DNA of 64,000 nt, from NCBI GenBank assembly GCA_947383145.1, contig CANDCH010000009.1, forward strand, positions 1 to 64,000, read 5' to 3'. The DNA comes from an uncultured bacterium. Lineage in GTDB: Bacteria; Bacillota; Clostridia; Oscillospirales; Oscillospiraceae. A model generated the notes under the pieces. The model ran no database searches. It worked only from the letters and a program-made list of their open reading frames with translations, and was not told the DNA's origin. Both the position numbers and the translations under genes were made by a program. Every line of letters starts with the position of its first letter. Positions within the stretch are counted from its first letter, which is position 1. This document shows, one piece after another, positions 15,396 to 23,887 of the stretch.

Positions 15396-16355
15396 ATGTC
15401 CAGAAAAGTGACTGAGATCCCGCGAACAAAGCGAGATGTCCCCGTCGAAGTCCAGCGGTTTCGGGTAGCGGCCTACTGTCGGGTTAGTACCTCTCATGAG
15501 GAACAGTACCACAGTCTGGAAGCGCAGATGACCTACTACACAGATTTTATCAAACGCAATCCAAACTGGGAGTTCGTCACAGTGTATTCGGACATTGCAT
15601 CCGGCCTTCATACGACCAACCGCCCTGGTTACCAGCAGCTCATGAGAGACTGCACTAAAAGAAAGGTAGACTTGATTTTGGTAAAATCTCTCAGTCGCTT
15701 TGGCCGGGATGCGCTGGAGACGATCTGTCAGGTCAGGAAACTTAAAAGAATGGGTATCGGCATTTATATTGAAACAGGGGGGCTAAACACTATGAACATT
15801 AGCAACAGTATGATCGACCAGCTCGCGGCGCTGGATCAGGCCGAAAGCCATTTCCGCAGCGAGAACATCAAGTTCGGCACCCGCCACCGAATGAGGAGCG
15901 GAAAAACTGTGCTGAACCATACGCAATTTCTTAGCTACACCAAAGGACCGGATGGCGTTCTTCAAGTTGTGCCGGAGGAGGCCGAGATCGTTCGCAAAAT
16001 CTTCGAGCTCTACATCCAGGGCAATGGGGTGCGCAGGATCAAGCGCTACTTGGAGGAATGTGGCATCAAAACGGTAACGGGTAAATCGGAGTGGAGCACC
16101 TCCACCATAGACCGAATGTTGAGTAATGAAAAATACATCGGGGAGGTGCGGATGCAGAAAACATTCACGTCCGATTTTTTGACCGGCAGGCGGGAGAAAA
16201 ACATAGGTCAGCTTGCCTCGTACTTGGTAGAAAATGCCCATGAGCCGATCATTGAGCGAGAAACATTTGAGCTGGTACAGAGGATGAAGGGGGATATCAA
16301 AAGGCGCCAAGAGGTTCGACAAAACACAGAATCAACCAGCAAAATCATGCTTTAA
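15396..16355 (+). CDS. Serine recombinase, C-terminally short
   Basis: A 319-residue recombinase with catalytic Ser31 in AYCRVSTSHEEQ, VKSLSRFGRD and a recombinase domain (about 180-300, YTKGPDGVLQVV to YIGEVRMQ). It ends after FELVQRMKGDIKRR with a short tail, where full-length relatives continue into a zinc ribbon and coiled coil. So it may be a naturally short form or a truncated gene. The end lies only 16 bp from a MITE. Its composition is intermediate between the host and the AT-rich islet. Confidence 0.85.
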   Translation: MSRKVTEIPRTKRDVPVEVQRFRVAAYCRVSTSHEEQYHSLEAQMTYYTDFIKRNPNWEFVTVYSDIASGLHTTNRPGYQQLMRDCTKRKVDLILVKSLSRFGRDALETICQVRKLKRMGIGIYIETGGLNTMNISNSMIDQLAALDQAESHFRSENIKFGTRHRMRSGKTVLNHTQFLSYTKGPDGVLQVVPEEAEIVRKIFELYIQGNGVRRIKRYLEECGIKTVTGKSEWSTSTIDRMLSNEKYIGEVRMQKTFTSDFLTGRREKNIGQLASYLVENAHEPIIERETFELVQRMKGDIKRRQEVRQNTESTSKIML

Positions 16356-16371
16356 CAGACACTATTATTTA

Positions 16372-16468
16372 GGAGCCACTGATTTAATCAACATTTTCCA
16401 AGAAAAGCACAATATATTGCGCTTTTCTTATTCTGCAAAATCTATATAGCGAATTAATCAGTGATTCC
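16372..16468. mobile_element. 97-bp MITE related to the IS5-like element
   Basis: Terminal inverted repeats are GGAGCCACTGATTTAAT (left) and GGAATCACTGATTAAT (read inward from the right). It is flanked by TTTA on both sides (16368-16371 and 16469-16472), a 4-bp target duplication. The interior is an imperfect palindrome with an AAGAAAAGC/GCTTTTCTT stem. The ends match those of the decayed IS at 34876-36055. Confidence 0.75.
16400..16431 (+). terminator. Hairpin inside the MITE, possible terminator
   Basis: AAGAAAAGC (16400-16408) pairs with 16421-16429. It could end transcription of the upstream recombinase. Confidence 0.45.
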
Positions 16469-16631
16469 TTTATTTTCGCAAAGAACTATTCTTAAAATCA
16501 CACTCATCATTTAAATTTGAGATTGCTATATTTCCAATTGTCTGATAAAATATTATATTATGTACTATGTATACTATCTTTTATCGCCCATTGAGTTTAA
16601 CGGATATTAAATCTGAAAAGAGCGCTTTGTC

Positions 16632-18620
16632 ATGAAACTTCTATATATCTGGATTGAAGAATTCCGTAATATCCATAACCAGGGTATTGTTGTTGATAAT
16701 GAATTTTCAATTAGTGTAGCTGATCCTCAAAATTCATCTTTTGATTACTACACAGATGACGGAAGTCGTATTATATCCACTACAGGCGCACCAAAATATG
16801 GTCGGAAGATATTTATTCGTAAAATTGGCTGGTTGAAAAACAATGATTATCCTACGTATAAAACAGAGTCTGCCATAGATAGCATCTCTGCATTGGTTAG
16901 GAAAAATGCAGTAGGTAAATCCAGTATATTGGAATGTCTCAGTTCTCAGGAACATGAATATCTCGGAATTAACACTCGCTACTACTTTTTAGCATTTCTC
17001 AATCGCTCTGAACATTGCATTGAGATACGCTCCAAAGGGATTCGCATCATATCGGAAGATGTAATCTCACGGAATTCCTACAAAACTACTGGTTACGAAA
17101 CTTATATCTTACCCCTTGAAAATTTTTCACCAACATATCCGTATAAACCTGATAAACAAACTATCTTTCATTTTCTTATTTCTCAAGAGAAGGCAAATTC
17201 ATATGTTGGCTATAATGTTCTTGGAATACCAACAATTGTTGGTGATTTAGACGCGTTTAATAATTATAATGCGTTTGAAGGTGCCTTTGATTTCCTTTGT
17301 AGTTTTCCATCATTAGTCAGTTCAGGTAATAAACTTGCTGTTTTCTTGGACTCGACAGGCAGAAACCAACTTAGTGATTATTTTGAAAAGGAAAATTTAA
17401 CTTGTGCAGAGTATAAAAATTTTTATATTCAACGATTGGCACAAATTCTGTTTTCTAATTTGCGTACATACCTGTACCATCCCAAACCAGTATTTATGAT
17501 GAGCGGCAGGAGGGCGAAACTTCCAAATGAAGATATCCTTATGGAGGAAGATAAACACTGCGCCAAATTGCTTGCAATTTTTAATGGCCAATATCCAAAC
17601 GAAGGGTCAGCTGATCTGATTTCCACTAAAACTAACCGTATATCTCAAGACAAAATCCGTGATGTCCTGGATTTTTTTAGTAACAGCACGTTCTCATATA
17701 ATGGAAAATTTGCTTATGACAAATATTTAAAAAATATCGGCCAGCTATTTGAAGCATTGTTTGTTGCTGATGATAAATTATTTCCGGCAATATTCAAGCT
17801 GGAACTTCCTTTTCAGAGGCAATATAAACCATTAGTTTCAGCATTGCAGAAATGTGTAAATACGAGCGACATTTTGAACGAGAATTGGGCTAACGGATTA
17901 AATATCCGATTTGAATGGTTTTCTTCTGGTGAGTTCCATCTGGTAATGCTGTTTTCTGCGATATATCAACGAATGAAAGAAACAGATGGATATATGAGTA
18001 ACAGAGATGTTATCTGGGCTATTGATGAACCCGAAATGCATATGCATCCAGAACTCGGTCGAAGTTTTACTGGTGAATTAAATCAAGCAATGTATCAATT
18101 TAAAGATGCTGGCCTTTTTAAAACTTGTCAAATTATTTTTGCTACACATTCACCATTTTTAATTCAAAGTTTTGGACAATACAGAAGCATACTTACATTA
18201 GTTGATAAAAATGAGAACGAAATTTTCACAAGGGCCTTTGACAATATACCTCAGCTTAGATTCCCCCATCGTACAGAACTATCATTTAACCTGATAATGT
18301 ATAAGATATTTGGAGTTCCGACAGTTGAACTGCATAATGAATTATACGGCGTTTTGCAAGAATATTCACAATGTGAAAAAGAAATAGAGTTTGAGAAATG
18401 GTTAGCAAGCAAGGGGGTGCCAAAAAACAAGCAGTGGATAAGAGTATACAAGGGCCAACCCAGAGCTCCGTATCTTGTCACATTGGAAACTTATATCCGC
18501 AATTCTATACACCATCCAGAGAATCGTTACAATTCCTATCAATATTCCACTGCTGATTTAAAATGGTCTATTGAAGAAATGCTTTCTATTTTGTGGAACG
18601 AAAATGCAAGTAGGACCTAA
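16632..18620 (+). CDS. OLD-like AAA ATPase with HEPN-like C-terminal motif
   Basis: A 662-residue AT-rich gene. The ATPase core is split as in OLD/SMC-type AAA proteins: Walker A at about 90-98 (RKNAVGKSS, lacking the usual first Gly), a signature-like WFSSGEFHL before Walker B IWAIDEPEMHMHP (Asp465, Glu466), and the switch His in ATHSPF (His506). The C-terminal ~100 residues carry ELYGVLQE and IRNSIHHPEN; RNSIHH at 623-628 fits the HEPN RNase signature R-N-x3-H. Many phage-defence ATPases have this plan, so a role in abortive infection is plausible but inferred. No TOPRIM or HNH partner is next to it. Confidence 0.8.
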   Translation: MKLLYIWIEEFRNIHNQGIVVDNEFSISVADPQNSSFDYYTDDGSRIISTTGAPKYGRKIFIRKIGWLKNNDYPTYKTESAIDSISALVRKNAVGKSSILECLSSQEHEYLGINTRYYFLAFLNRSEHCIEIRSKGIRIISEDVISRNSYKTTGYETYILPLENFSPTYPYKPDKQTIFHFLISQEKANSYVGYNVLGIPTIVGDLDAFNNYNAFEGAFDFLCSFPSLVSSGNKLAVFLDSTGRNQLSDYFEKENLTCAEYKNFYIQRLAQILFSNLRTYLYHPKPVFMMSGRRAKLPNEDILMEEDKHCAKLLAIFNGQYPNEGSADLISTKTNRISQDKIRDVLDFFSNSTFSYNGKFAYDKYLKNIGQLFEALFVADDKLFPAIFKLELPFQRQYKPLVSALQKCVNTSDILNENWANGLNIRFEWFSSGEFHLVMLFSAIYQRMKETDGYMSNRDVIWAIDEPEMHMHPELGRSFTGELNQAMYQFKDAGLFKTCQIIFATHSPFLIQSFGQYRSILTLVDKNENEIFTRAFDNIPQLRFPHRTELSFNLIMYKIFGVPTVELHNELYGVLQEYSQCEKEIEFEKWLASKGVPKNKQWIRVYKGQPRAPYLVTLETYIRNSIHHPENRYNSYQYSTADLKWSIEEMLSILWNENASRT

Positions 18621-18644
18621 GACTTTGAAGATTATTGCATTACA

Positions 18645-19043
18645 ATACAGTTCTATCACTTCAAGGTTGGAGTGGTGGTTTTTGCTGAGATCAGCGAATT
18701 ACCCAAATCAAAAAAATCCTTGTCAGAGCCGGATCTTTGGATTTCATATCCACAAAGAAACTGACCATGGCGACAACATGGACGGTCCGTTCGCGGACGC
18801 ATGTCTCACTACAATCCGAACGGTTGTGAACACCCGCACTACGCCGGGGATCTGCCGCCGCCGTTCAGAAACAACGGACTTTCGCTGTGCACATTTCTGA
18901 CGAATCGCTTTTCGGTCAACGAGGTAAATGAAAGAACAGTTATCATCCATAACCATCCCGATGACTTTACAACCCAGCCGTCTGGCAGTTCCGGCACGAA
19001 AATTGTCTGTGGCGTGCTCCAGCGCACAACTTCCTGTTTCTAA
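18645..19043 (+). pseudogene. Cu/Zn superoxide dismutase-like pseudogene with two frameshifts
   Basis: Three reading frames in succession give one superoxide dismutase: VGVVVFAEISELPK, then FGFHIHKETDHGDN ... GPFADA, then HYNPNGCEHPHYAGDLPP, LTNRFSVNEV and TVIIHNHPDDFTTQPSG. The HIH, HYNP and HAGD-like ligand regions and the DDFTTQPSGxxG end are typical of the family. Frame changes fall near 18735 and 18800, and no start with a ribosome-binding site is seen. In the last part the expected YHAGDLPPL is altered to HYAGDLPPP. The gene is not functional as read. Confidence 0.75.
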
Positions 19044-19229
19044 AATGTTCGCCGGAAATTAGATGCTACGTGTTTCGAATCCGTTGCACTGCAACGAGTT
19101 TCGGAAATAGTAGTTTTGCCACATTGCGCCAAAATCTCCTCAATCCCTTGAAAATCAAGGAGATTTCCTTCCTGCAAGCAATTTCCAGAGCGGTTTTTTA
19201 CAGCTCTCCAGAAGTTTTTCACGAAACGA
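19044..19229. other. Intergenic region, no gene seen
   Basis: It contains small inverted repeats (TTGAAAATCAA; GTTGCACTGCAAC) and no frame worth calling. Confidence 0.4.
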
Positions 19230-19258
19230 TTGACAAAGCAATCTAGACCGTGTATAAC
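19230..19258 (+). promoter_or_regulatory. Promoter of the 143-aa unknown gene
   Basis: TTGACA (19230-19235) and TATAAC (19253-19258) are 17 bp apart. The -10 region is partly duplicated (CCGTGTATA twice), with TATAAT at 19265-19270 as an alternative. Confidence 0.7.
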
Positions 19259-19367
19259 ACCGTGTATAATATTTTTATAATTATTGATGGGTATAGAATG
19301 GCTACGGCCATGCTATACCCTTTTCTCGTTTTCCGCGAGAGGGGCGACTCTTGAAAGGGGGACTACC

Positions 19368-19799
19368 ATGGCATCCAAACAGAACGTGAGAGAGTATCCC
19401 ATCCACACCATCCGCGAGAACCTGCGACAATCCTCCCTCCGGCAGGCGGCATTGCGGTCCCGGTCCGTCGGCCGCCTGACCTCCTGCGACGCCCAGCCCT
19501 GTCTGGAGCACCGCGCCGAGATCGGGGTGGAGTACGCCGTCATCAACCAGCTGCTCTACGTCCAGCAATGCAGGGGCGCGTTGGAGCGGTGCATTGCCGC
19601 CGGGGCCGTCCGCCTCCGTTACAAATGGCAGGACGGGCACGTGACCGACACTTACAAGGAGCGCCATTTGATAGAAGCCCCTTTCTCAAGCTCAGGAAAA
19701 ACCGCCCTGAAGCCGCGGCTCAATGTCAAAACAAAAGAAAGAGAAAACATATCTCTGGGCAGGCAGGCATTTCGACAGGCTGAGGGCTCCCGCCGGTAA
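19368..19799 (+). CDS. Unknown protein, 143 residues
   Basis: ATG 19368 has GAAAGGGGG 7 bp upstream and a good promoter ~110 bp upstream, so the gene is probably real. The product is basic with four Cys/His-containing stretches (TSCDAQPCLEH, QQCRGALERC) and a C-terminal half that looks poorly conserved. I do not recognise any domain. It ends inside the left arm of a strong bidirectional terminator and converges with the collagen-like genes. Confidence 0.6.
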   Translation: MASKQNVREYPIHTIRENLRQSSLRQAALRSRSVGRLTSCDAQPCLEHRAEIGVEYAVINQLLYVQQCRGALERCIAAGAVRLRYKWQDGHVTDTYKERHLIEAPFSSSGKTALKPRLNVKTKERENISLGRQAFRQAEGSRR

Positions 19800-19820
19800 A
19801 ACCGGCGGGAGCCCTTTCTC
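19784..19820. terminator. Bidirectional terminator between convergent genes
   Basis: A 14-bp perfect stem (GGGCTCCCGCCGGT at 19784-19797 with 19801-19814, 3-nt loop) is followed by TTTCTC on the plus strand. It serves the unknown gene on the plus strand and the collagen-like pair on the minus strand. Confidence 0.85.
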
Positions 19821-19845
19821 TATCTGTTCGGATGGTTGGCCGCGC

Positions 19846-20751
19846 TCAGTCGCCCAGCCGGACGACCAGCATGGAAGCGCCCGAGCCGCTGGCCAGCTGG
19901 ACATTGCCCACGCCGGGGAGACCGCCCACGCCGGGGATGCTGGGGGTCGTGGTGTATGCCTGAAGCTCGATCGTGGCGCGCTCCGGCACGGCCAGCGTGA
20001 TCGTGCATTCAAACTGCCGGGCGCCCACCGTGGGGGCGATGACGCCCTCATAGTCGTCGGCGCTGGAGATCAACAGCCGGGTCCCCACCGGCTGGACGGA
20101 GGGGGCGCTGAGGGTCACACGGTAGGAGATCTGATAGGTGCCCACCTCATTCAGGAAGAACACCGACTTTCCCCCGAGCATCGAGCTTGAGTCGCCCAAG
20201 GGGAGCTCCGGGCAGACGACCGCCTCATCCGGAAAGCCGATGAAATCATCGTCGCCAAGGCCGACGCTGCTGCCCTGGGTGTTGGCGCCGTAGGCGGCGA
20301 TGGCCGTGGGGTTGGGCCCCGGCGCCCCGGTGGGGCCGGTGGGGCCGGCGGGCCCTTCGGCTCCGTCGGGGCCGTCGGGGCCGTCGGGGCCGGCCTCGCC
20401 CTCGGCGGGGCCTTCCGGACCTTCGGGACCTTCGGGGCCCATGGGGCCCTCGGGGCCGGGGAGGGTGGGGGCCTTCAGCACCGCGCCCAGCTTGGAGGTC
20501 AGCGCCATCTGCTGCTCCATAATGCCGGACAGGGTGTCCTTCACGCTTTTGTTGACCTGCATCACCTCGTCCAGGGAGGCCGCCTCGTCCAGACCGGGCA
20601 TGGTGCCCAGGACGTACTGCAGCTTCTCGCCCTCCACGTTGAGGAGGTGGCTCAGGCTCAGTTCCTCGGCGGCGATGGAGGAGATGATCTCATTGAGGCT
20701 GCCCTCTCGGGTCAGCGGGGGATCATTCTTGGGGAATGTGGGCATTGACAT
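19846..20751 (-). CDS. Collagen-like (BclA-type) surface protein, copy 2
   Basis: A 301-residue protein. Residues 1-95 form a helical N-terminal domain (LNEIISSIAAEELSLSHLL), about 97-150 is a Gly-X-Y collagen-like tract (GPEGPEGPEGPAEG ... GPTGPTGAPGPN), and about 155-301 is a beta-rich domain resembling the C1q/TNF-like trimer head of exosporium glycoproteins. The N-terminal motif is shared with the next gene upstream, so the two are tandem paralogues. Such proteins are found on spores or cell surfaces of Firmicutes. ATG 20751 follows AAGGAGGGG. There is no signal peptide, as usual for exosporium-type members. Confidence 0.85.
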   Translation of the reverse strand: MSMPTFPKNDPPLTREGSLNEIISSIAAEELSLSHLLNVEGEKLQYVLGTMPGLDEAASLDEVMQVNKSVKDTLSGIMEQQMALTSKLGAVLKAPTLPGPEGPMGPEGPEGPEGPAEGEAGPDGPDGPDGAEGPAGPTGPTGAPGPNPTAIAAYGANTQGSSVGLGDDDFIGFPDEAVVCPELPLGDSSSMLGGKSVFFLNEVGTYQISYRVTLSAPSVQPVGTRLLISSADDYEGVIAPTVGARQFECTITLAVPERATIELQAYTTTPSIPGVGGLPGVGNVQLASGSGASMLVVRLGD

Positions 20752-20764
20752 AAAATACCCCTCC

Positions 20765-21622
20765 TTAGCTCAAGCGTACCATGGACAGGGAAGCACCGAC
20801 GGAGCCGGGCAGCAGCGTCGCCCCGCCCAATAAGCCATACAGCTGCAAGGTGACCTCGTCCCCCGCCTTCAGGTCCACCAGGATATCGTTGGCGAAGCGG
20901 CTCAGGGGGTTCAGCGGTGCAGGCTTAATATCGGAGGCCTTGTTGGTCTTGCCGCTGATCATCAGCCGGGAGCCGACGCCCAGGGCCAGGGTGGTGTTGA
21001 TATTATAGGAAATCCGATAGCGCCCGGCAGTGTTCACAGTGAACGTGTCGTTTTTCCCGTTGACGGTGATGTCAGGGGACAGAACCTGGTTGTTGGGCAG
21101 AGGCACCGAAACGCCGTCCACAATAACCGGGATGACGTCGCCCTGGGTGTTGGCAGCAAAGGCGTTGGTGGCGGTGACATTGGGGCCGGTGGGGCCGGTG
21201 GGGCCGGTGGGCCCAGTGGGGCCGGTGGCTCCCGCGGCTCCGGGGGCTCCGGCGGGGCCGGCGGGGCCGCCCGCGGGGCCGGCAGGGCCCTGGGGGCCGG
21301 TGGGACCGGTGGGGCCGGTGGGACCCTGCATGGGAGAGGCGTCCAGCGCGCCCTGCATCTTCCCTTTCAGGAAGATCTGGTTCTGGACGGCGGTCTCCAG
21401 CAGGCCGCGGACGCTCTCGTTGGCGTTGAGCACGTCCTCCACAGTGGCCGCGGGGCCGCTGAGGCCAGGCAGGGTTCCGAGGATATATTGCATCTTCTCG
21501 CCCTCAGCGTTGAGGATATGGCTCAGGCCAAGCTCCTCCATGGCGATGGAGGAAAGAATTTGATTAACCGCGTCTTCCCGCCGGATGGGCGGGTCAACGT
21601 TGGGAAAACTGGGTAGAGACAT
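20765..21622 (-). CDS. Collagen-like (BclA-type) surface protein, copy 1
   Basis: A 285-residue protein with the same plan: helical N-terminal domain (VNQILSSIAMEELGLSHIL), a Gly-X-Y tract rich in GPTGPT and GPAGPA triplets, and a beta-rich head (YRISYNINTTLALGVGSRL). Copy 2 starts 13 bp downstream of its stop, so they form one operon. The collagen tracts differ in triplet use (PTG/PAG here, PEG/PDG in copy 2), which suggests different surface charge. The ribosome-binding site AAAGGAGC precedes ATG 21622. Confidence 0.85.
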   Translation of the reverse strand: MSLPSFPNVDPPIRREDAVNQILSSIAMEELGLSHILNAEGEKMQYILGTLPGLSGPAATVEDVLNANESVRGLLETAVQNQIFLKGKMQGALDASPMQGPTGPTGPTGPQGPAGPAGGPAGPAGAPGAAGATGPTGPTGPTGPTGPNVTATNAFAANTQGDVIPVIVDGVSVPLPNNQVLSPDITVNGKNDTFTVNTAGRYRISYNINTTLALGVGSRLMISGKTNKASDIKPAPLNPLSRFANDILVDLKAGDEVTLQLYGLLGGATLLPGSVGASLSMVRLS

Positions 21623-21855
21623 AATTGAGAAGCTCCTTTCACATTGAGTGTTGCGCCGCGAAAGCGCACGGACACGCCGGCGGGAGAGGAAGGCTCTCCT
21701 GCGCCGTGCCCGAGATACTCTATGTGCCTCCCCGCCAACGGGTTCCAGCTAGAACCGAATTGCCGTTTTCGTCATAGGGTGGAACGGCGGCAATGGATAA
21801 CATGCCGTACATTCGGTCCCGGCAGAACCTTGGACACACCGGCAGAGCAATTTTG
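21623..21855. other. Upstream region of the collagen-like operon
   Basis: It should hold the promoter for the minus-strand collagen-like genes. No gene and no unambiguous promoter are seen. Confidence 0.4.
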
Positions 21856-22016
21856 GGAAGGACTGATTTAAATCGGCAAGAGCGGTTTGCGAGAGATTTT
21901 CCGCCACGGTAAGGCGTGATTTCGCAGGAATAATTGTGTTTATTTCAAGAAATCACAACGAAGCCGCGGCGGGAAAGATCCGCAAAGCGCCGCAGACGCA
22001 TTTATTCAGCGCTTCC
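21856..22016. mobile_element. 161-bp MITE related to the IS5-like element
   Basis: Ends are GGAAGGACTGATTTAAAT (left) and GGAAGCGCTGAATAAA (read inward from the right). The element is flanked by the 4-bp direct repeat TTTG (21852-21855 and 22017-22020). The interior can fold almost end to end (GTTTGCGAGAGATTTTCCGCC against GGCGGGAAAGATCCGCAAAG). It has no coding capacity. Its ends match the decayed IS at 34876-36055 and the MITE at 16372. Confidence 0.75.
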
Positions 22017-22074
22017 TTTGGTATAGCGTTTACCGGGAGACGGCATCCAACTGCCCTAGGGAGGAGGGATAAGC

Positions 22075-22359
22075 ATGGAAATGACCATTGGTACGGATAC
22101 GTTCGTGATGCTGGCGGAGTTCCTGTCTGCATTGGGCGTGATAGGCGGCGTGGTCCTTTGGTTCTTCAAGTTTGTCCAGCGGAGCAGAAGACAGGCGGAG
22201 GAATTGAAATCAATCCGCAAAGAGCAGACCCTGATCTGCTATGGACTTCTGGCCTGTCTGAAAGGCTTAAAGGAGCAGGGCTGCAACGGACCGGTCACGG
22301 AAGCCATGAACAGGATAGAGGAGCACCTCAATCAGGCCGCGCATGACGAAGAGAATTGA
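22075..22359 (+). CDS. Small holin-like membrane protein
   Basis: A 94-residue protein with one N-terminal membrane segment (about 10-32, VMLAEFLSALGVIGGVVLWFF), a basic stretch and an amphipathic C-terminus (EEQTLI-type helix, then CLKGLKEQGCNGPVTEAMNRIEEHL). This plan matches short phage-type proteins of Firmicutes often labelled as transporter permeases, which is not supported by size. A holin or spanin-like role is possible. AGGGAGGAGGG lies upstream of ATG 22075. It is isolated from any phage genes here. Confidence 0.65.
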   Translation: MEMTIGTDTFVMLAEFLSALGVIGGVVLWFFKFVQRSRRQAEELKSIRKEQTLICYGLLACLKGLKEQGCNGPVTEAMNRIEEHLNQAAHDEEN

Positions 22360-22597
22360 GCGGGGAGGGGAATTTTATCCCCTATGGCGATTGCATCATA
22401 AATGTCCCCGCGCTGCCGGCCGGATAAAGCGAACATGGCCGGCGCATTTGAACTGTCTGCCGGTCTTATGGCTGAGAACAGGATACATTATGGACCAAAT
22501 CAGTCGGAAACGAAAGCCGGGCTCCCGCAGGCTGCGGGCGGCGCTGTGTGGGTGCCGTCTCCGGTCTGGCTGCGCTCAGACTGAAACCGTGAGCGGC
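22360..22597. other. Intergenic region, no gene seen
   Basis: Only short frames without ribosome-binding sites are present. GC content is host-like. Confidence 0.4.
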
Positions 22598-23878
22598 TCA
22601 CCCCTCTGCCTCCCGCAGCCGCTCCACAATGGTGCGGCGGTCAACGGAACGGTACGCCAACAGAGGGACCAGAATCCCCAGAACCAGAAACAGCGGTATG
22701 ACCGCTAAAACCGGCAGGACGGTAAACCGATAGGTGAAAAACCAAAAGACAGCGCACAGCGATCCCATCAGCGGCCCCAGCGCGGCGCTCAGCACCAGGG
22801 AGAGTGCGGCGGACAGCATCGTGTAGTACAGCCCCTCGTACACCAGCATGGTATTCATCTGCTTTCCCGTCATGCCCACGGATTGGAGCATTGCCAGCTC
22901 CCGCTTCCGGGCAAGGATGCCTGTCAGCACGGCGTTGATGAAGTTGAGCACGCCCACCAGGCCGACGATCCCCGCCAGTGTGCCGCCCATGGTCAGGAAC
23001 ATATTCCGAAAGCCCTCGAACTCGGCTGTCTTGCTCTGCTTGCTCTCATAGCCGCAGGCGGGCTGGACGGACTGCGTGTATTCCTCCAGGAAGTCCTCCA
23101 TAGCGGCATTGGACTCCCCGGCGGTATTAAAAGCGTAGACCATGACGGAGCTCGTGCCGGTGTCCCGCTTGAACCGCTCCGCTCCCATCGCCAGCTCGCT
23201 GGCCCCAAGGGTGGAATACCGGTAGGTGAGGGCGCCGGGGATCTCAATCAGGGCGCAGACGGCGTACTCCTTTTCCTCATAGACCTTGGCCCGAGGAACA
23301 TAGTTCGCTTCACCCCGCGCCCAGCGGGCTTCCATCTCCTCTTCGGAGAGTTCCTCCCCGGTGTCCGCATCAACATACACCCACTCCTCCACATAACGCA
23401 GGGTCACGGCGTCCCCTATTTGGAAGCAGTTGTCATTCTCATCTATCACCCCATACTCATCGGCGGAATAGACGGCGGCAATGGCGTTCCGGCTGGGGTC
23501 GGACAAAGGCGCGATATCTCCCTCCAGCACATTTATTTCGCCGAGAATAAAGTCCTCCAGGCCATAGAGCTGGGCGCTGCCCACAACGGCGCCCCCGCTC
23601 CCATGCTCCTGGGAGGCCACGACGCTGTCCAGCGTCTCCTCGGGATAAAGCTTGCTGTAGTCCTGTCGGAAGTACTCCTCCGGCAGAAGTGCCTGGATGG
23701 ATTTCTCCTGACCGTAGACCCGGCCTCCCTCTGTGATACCGCCCTGGGCGTTAACCTGGGCGATGACCTCCTCCGGCAGCGTCTGGTCCGCCGAGCGGAA
23801 GCCGCTGCTGACCTGGAAATAGTCGGCGTGGCCCAGGACAAAGTCGGTGGCTATTTGACCGGAGAGATATTTCTCCAT
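22598..23878 (-). CDS. FtsX-like ABC transporter permease, N-terminally truncated
   Basis: A 426-residue product. About residues 1-290 are an extracellular MacB/FtsX periplasmic-core-like domain and 295-426 hold three membrane segments with the FtsX signature (LNFINAVLTGILARKRELAMLQSVGMTGKQM). The usual first membrane helix and N-terminal half of this family (~800 residues, two FtsX domains) are missing: the frame opens right after the TetR stop at MEKYLSGQIATDF, a mid-protein sequence in relatives. No ribosome-binding site and no ATPase gene are present. It is probably a remnant, though translation coupled to the TetR gene is possible. Confidence 0.75.
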   Translation of the reverse strand: MEKYLSGQIATDFVLGHADYFQVSSGFRSADQTLPEEVIAQVNAQGGITEGGRVYGQEKSIQALLPEEYFRQDYSKLYPEETLDSVVASQEHGSGGAVVGSAQLYGLEDFILGEINVLEGDIAPLSDPSRNAIAAVYSADEYGVIDENDNCFQIGDAVTLRYVEEWVYVDADTGEELSEEEMEARWARGEANYVPRAKVYEEKEYAVCALIEIPGALTYRYSTLGASELAMGAERFKRDTGTSSVMVYAFNTAGESNAAMEDFLEEYTQSVQPACGYESKQSKTAEFEGFRNMFLTMGGTLAGIVGLVGVLNFINAVLTGILARKRELAMLQSVGMTGKQMNTMLVYEGLYYTMLSAALSLVLSAALGPLMGSLCAVFWFFTYRFTVLPVLAVIPLFLVLGILVPLLAYRSVDRRTIVERLREAEG

Positions 23879-23887
23879 ATTCCGCTT

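Noticed and set aside
20300-21563. Gly/Pro/Val-rich plus-strand frames opposite the collagen-like genes
   Set aside because: They are antisense readings of GGX triplets; the minus-strand proteins have ribosome-binding sites and folded end domains.
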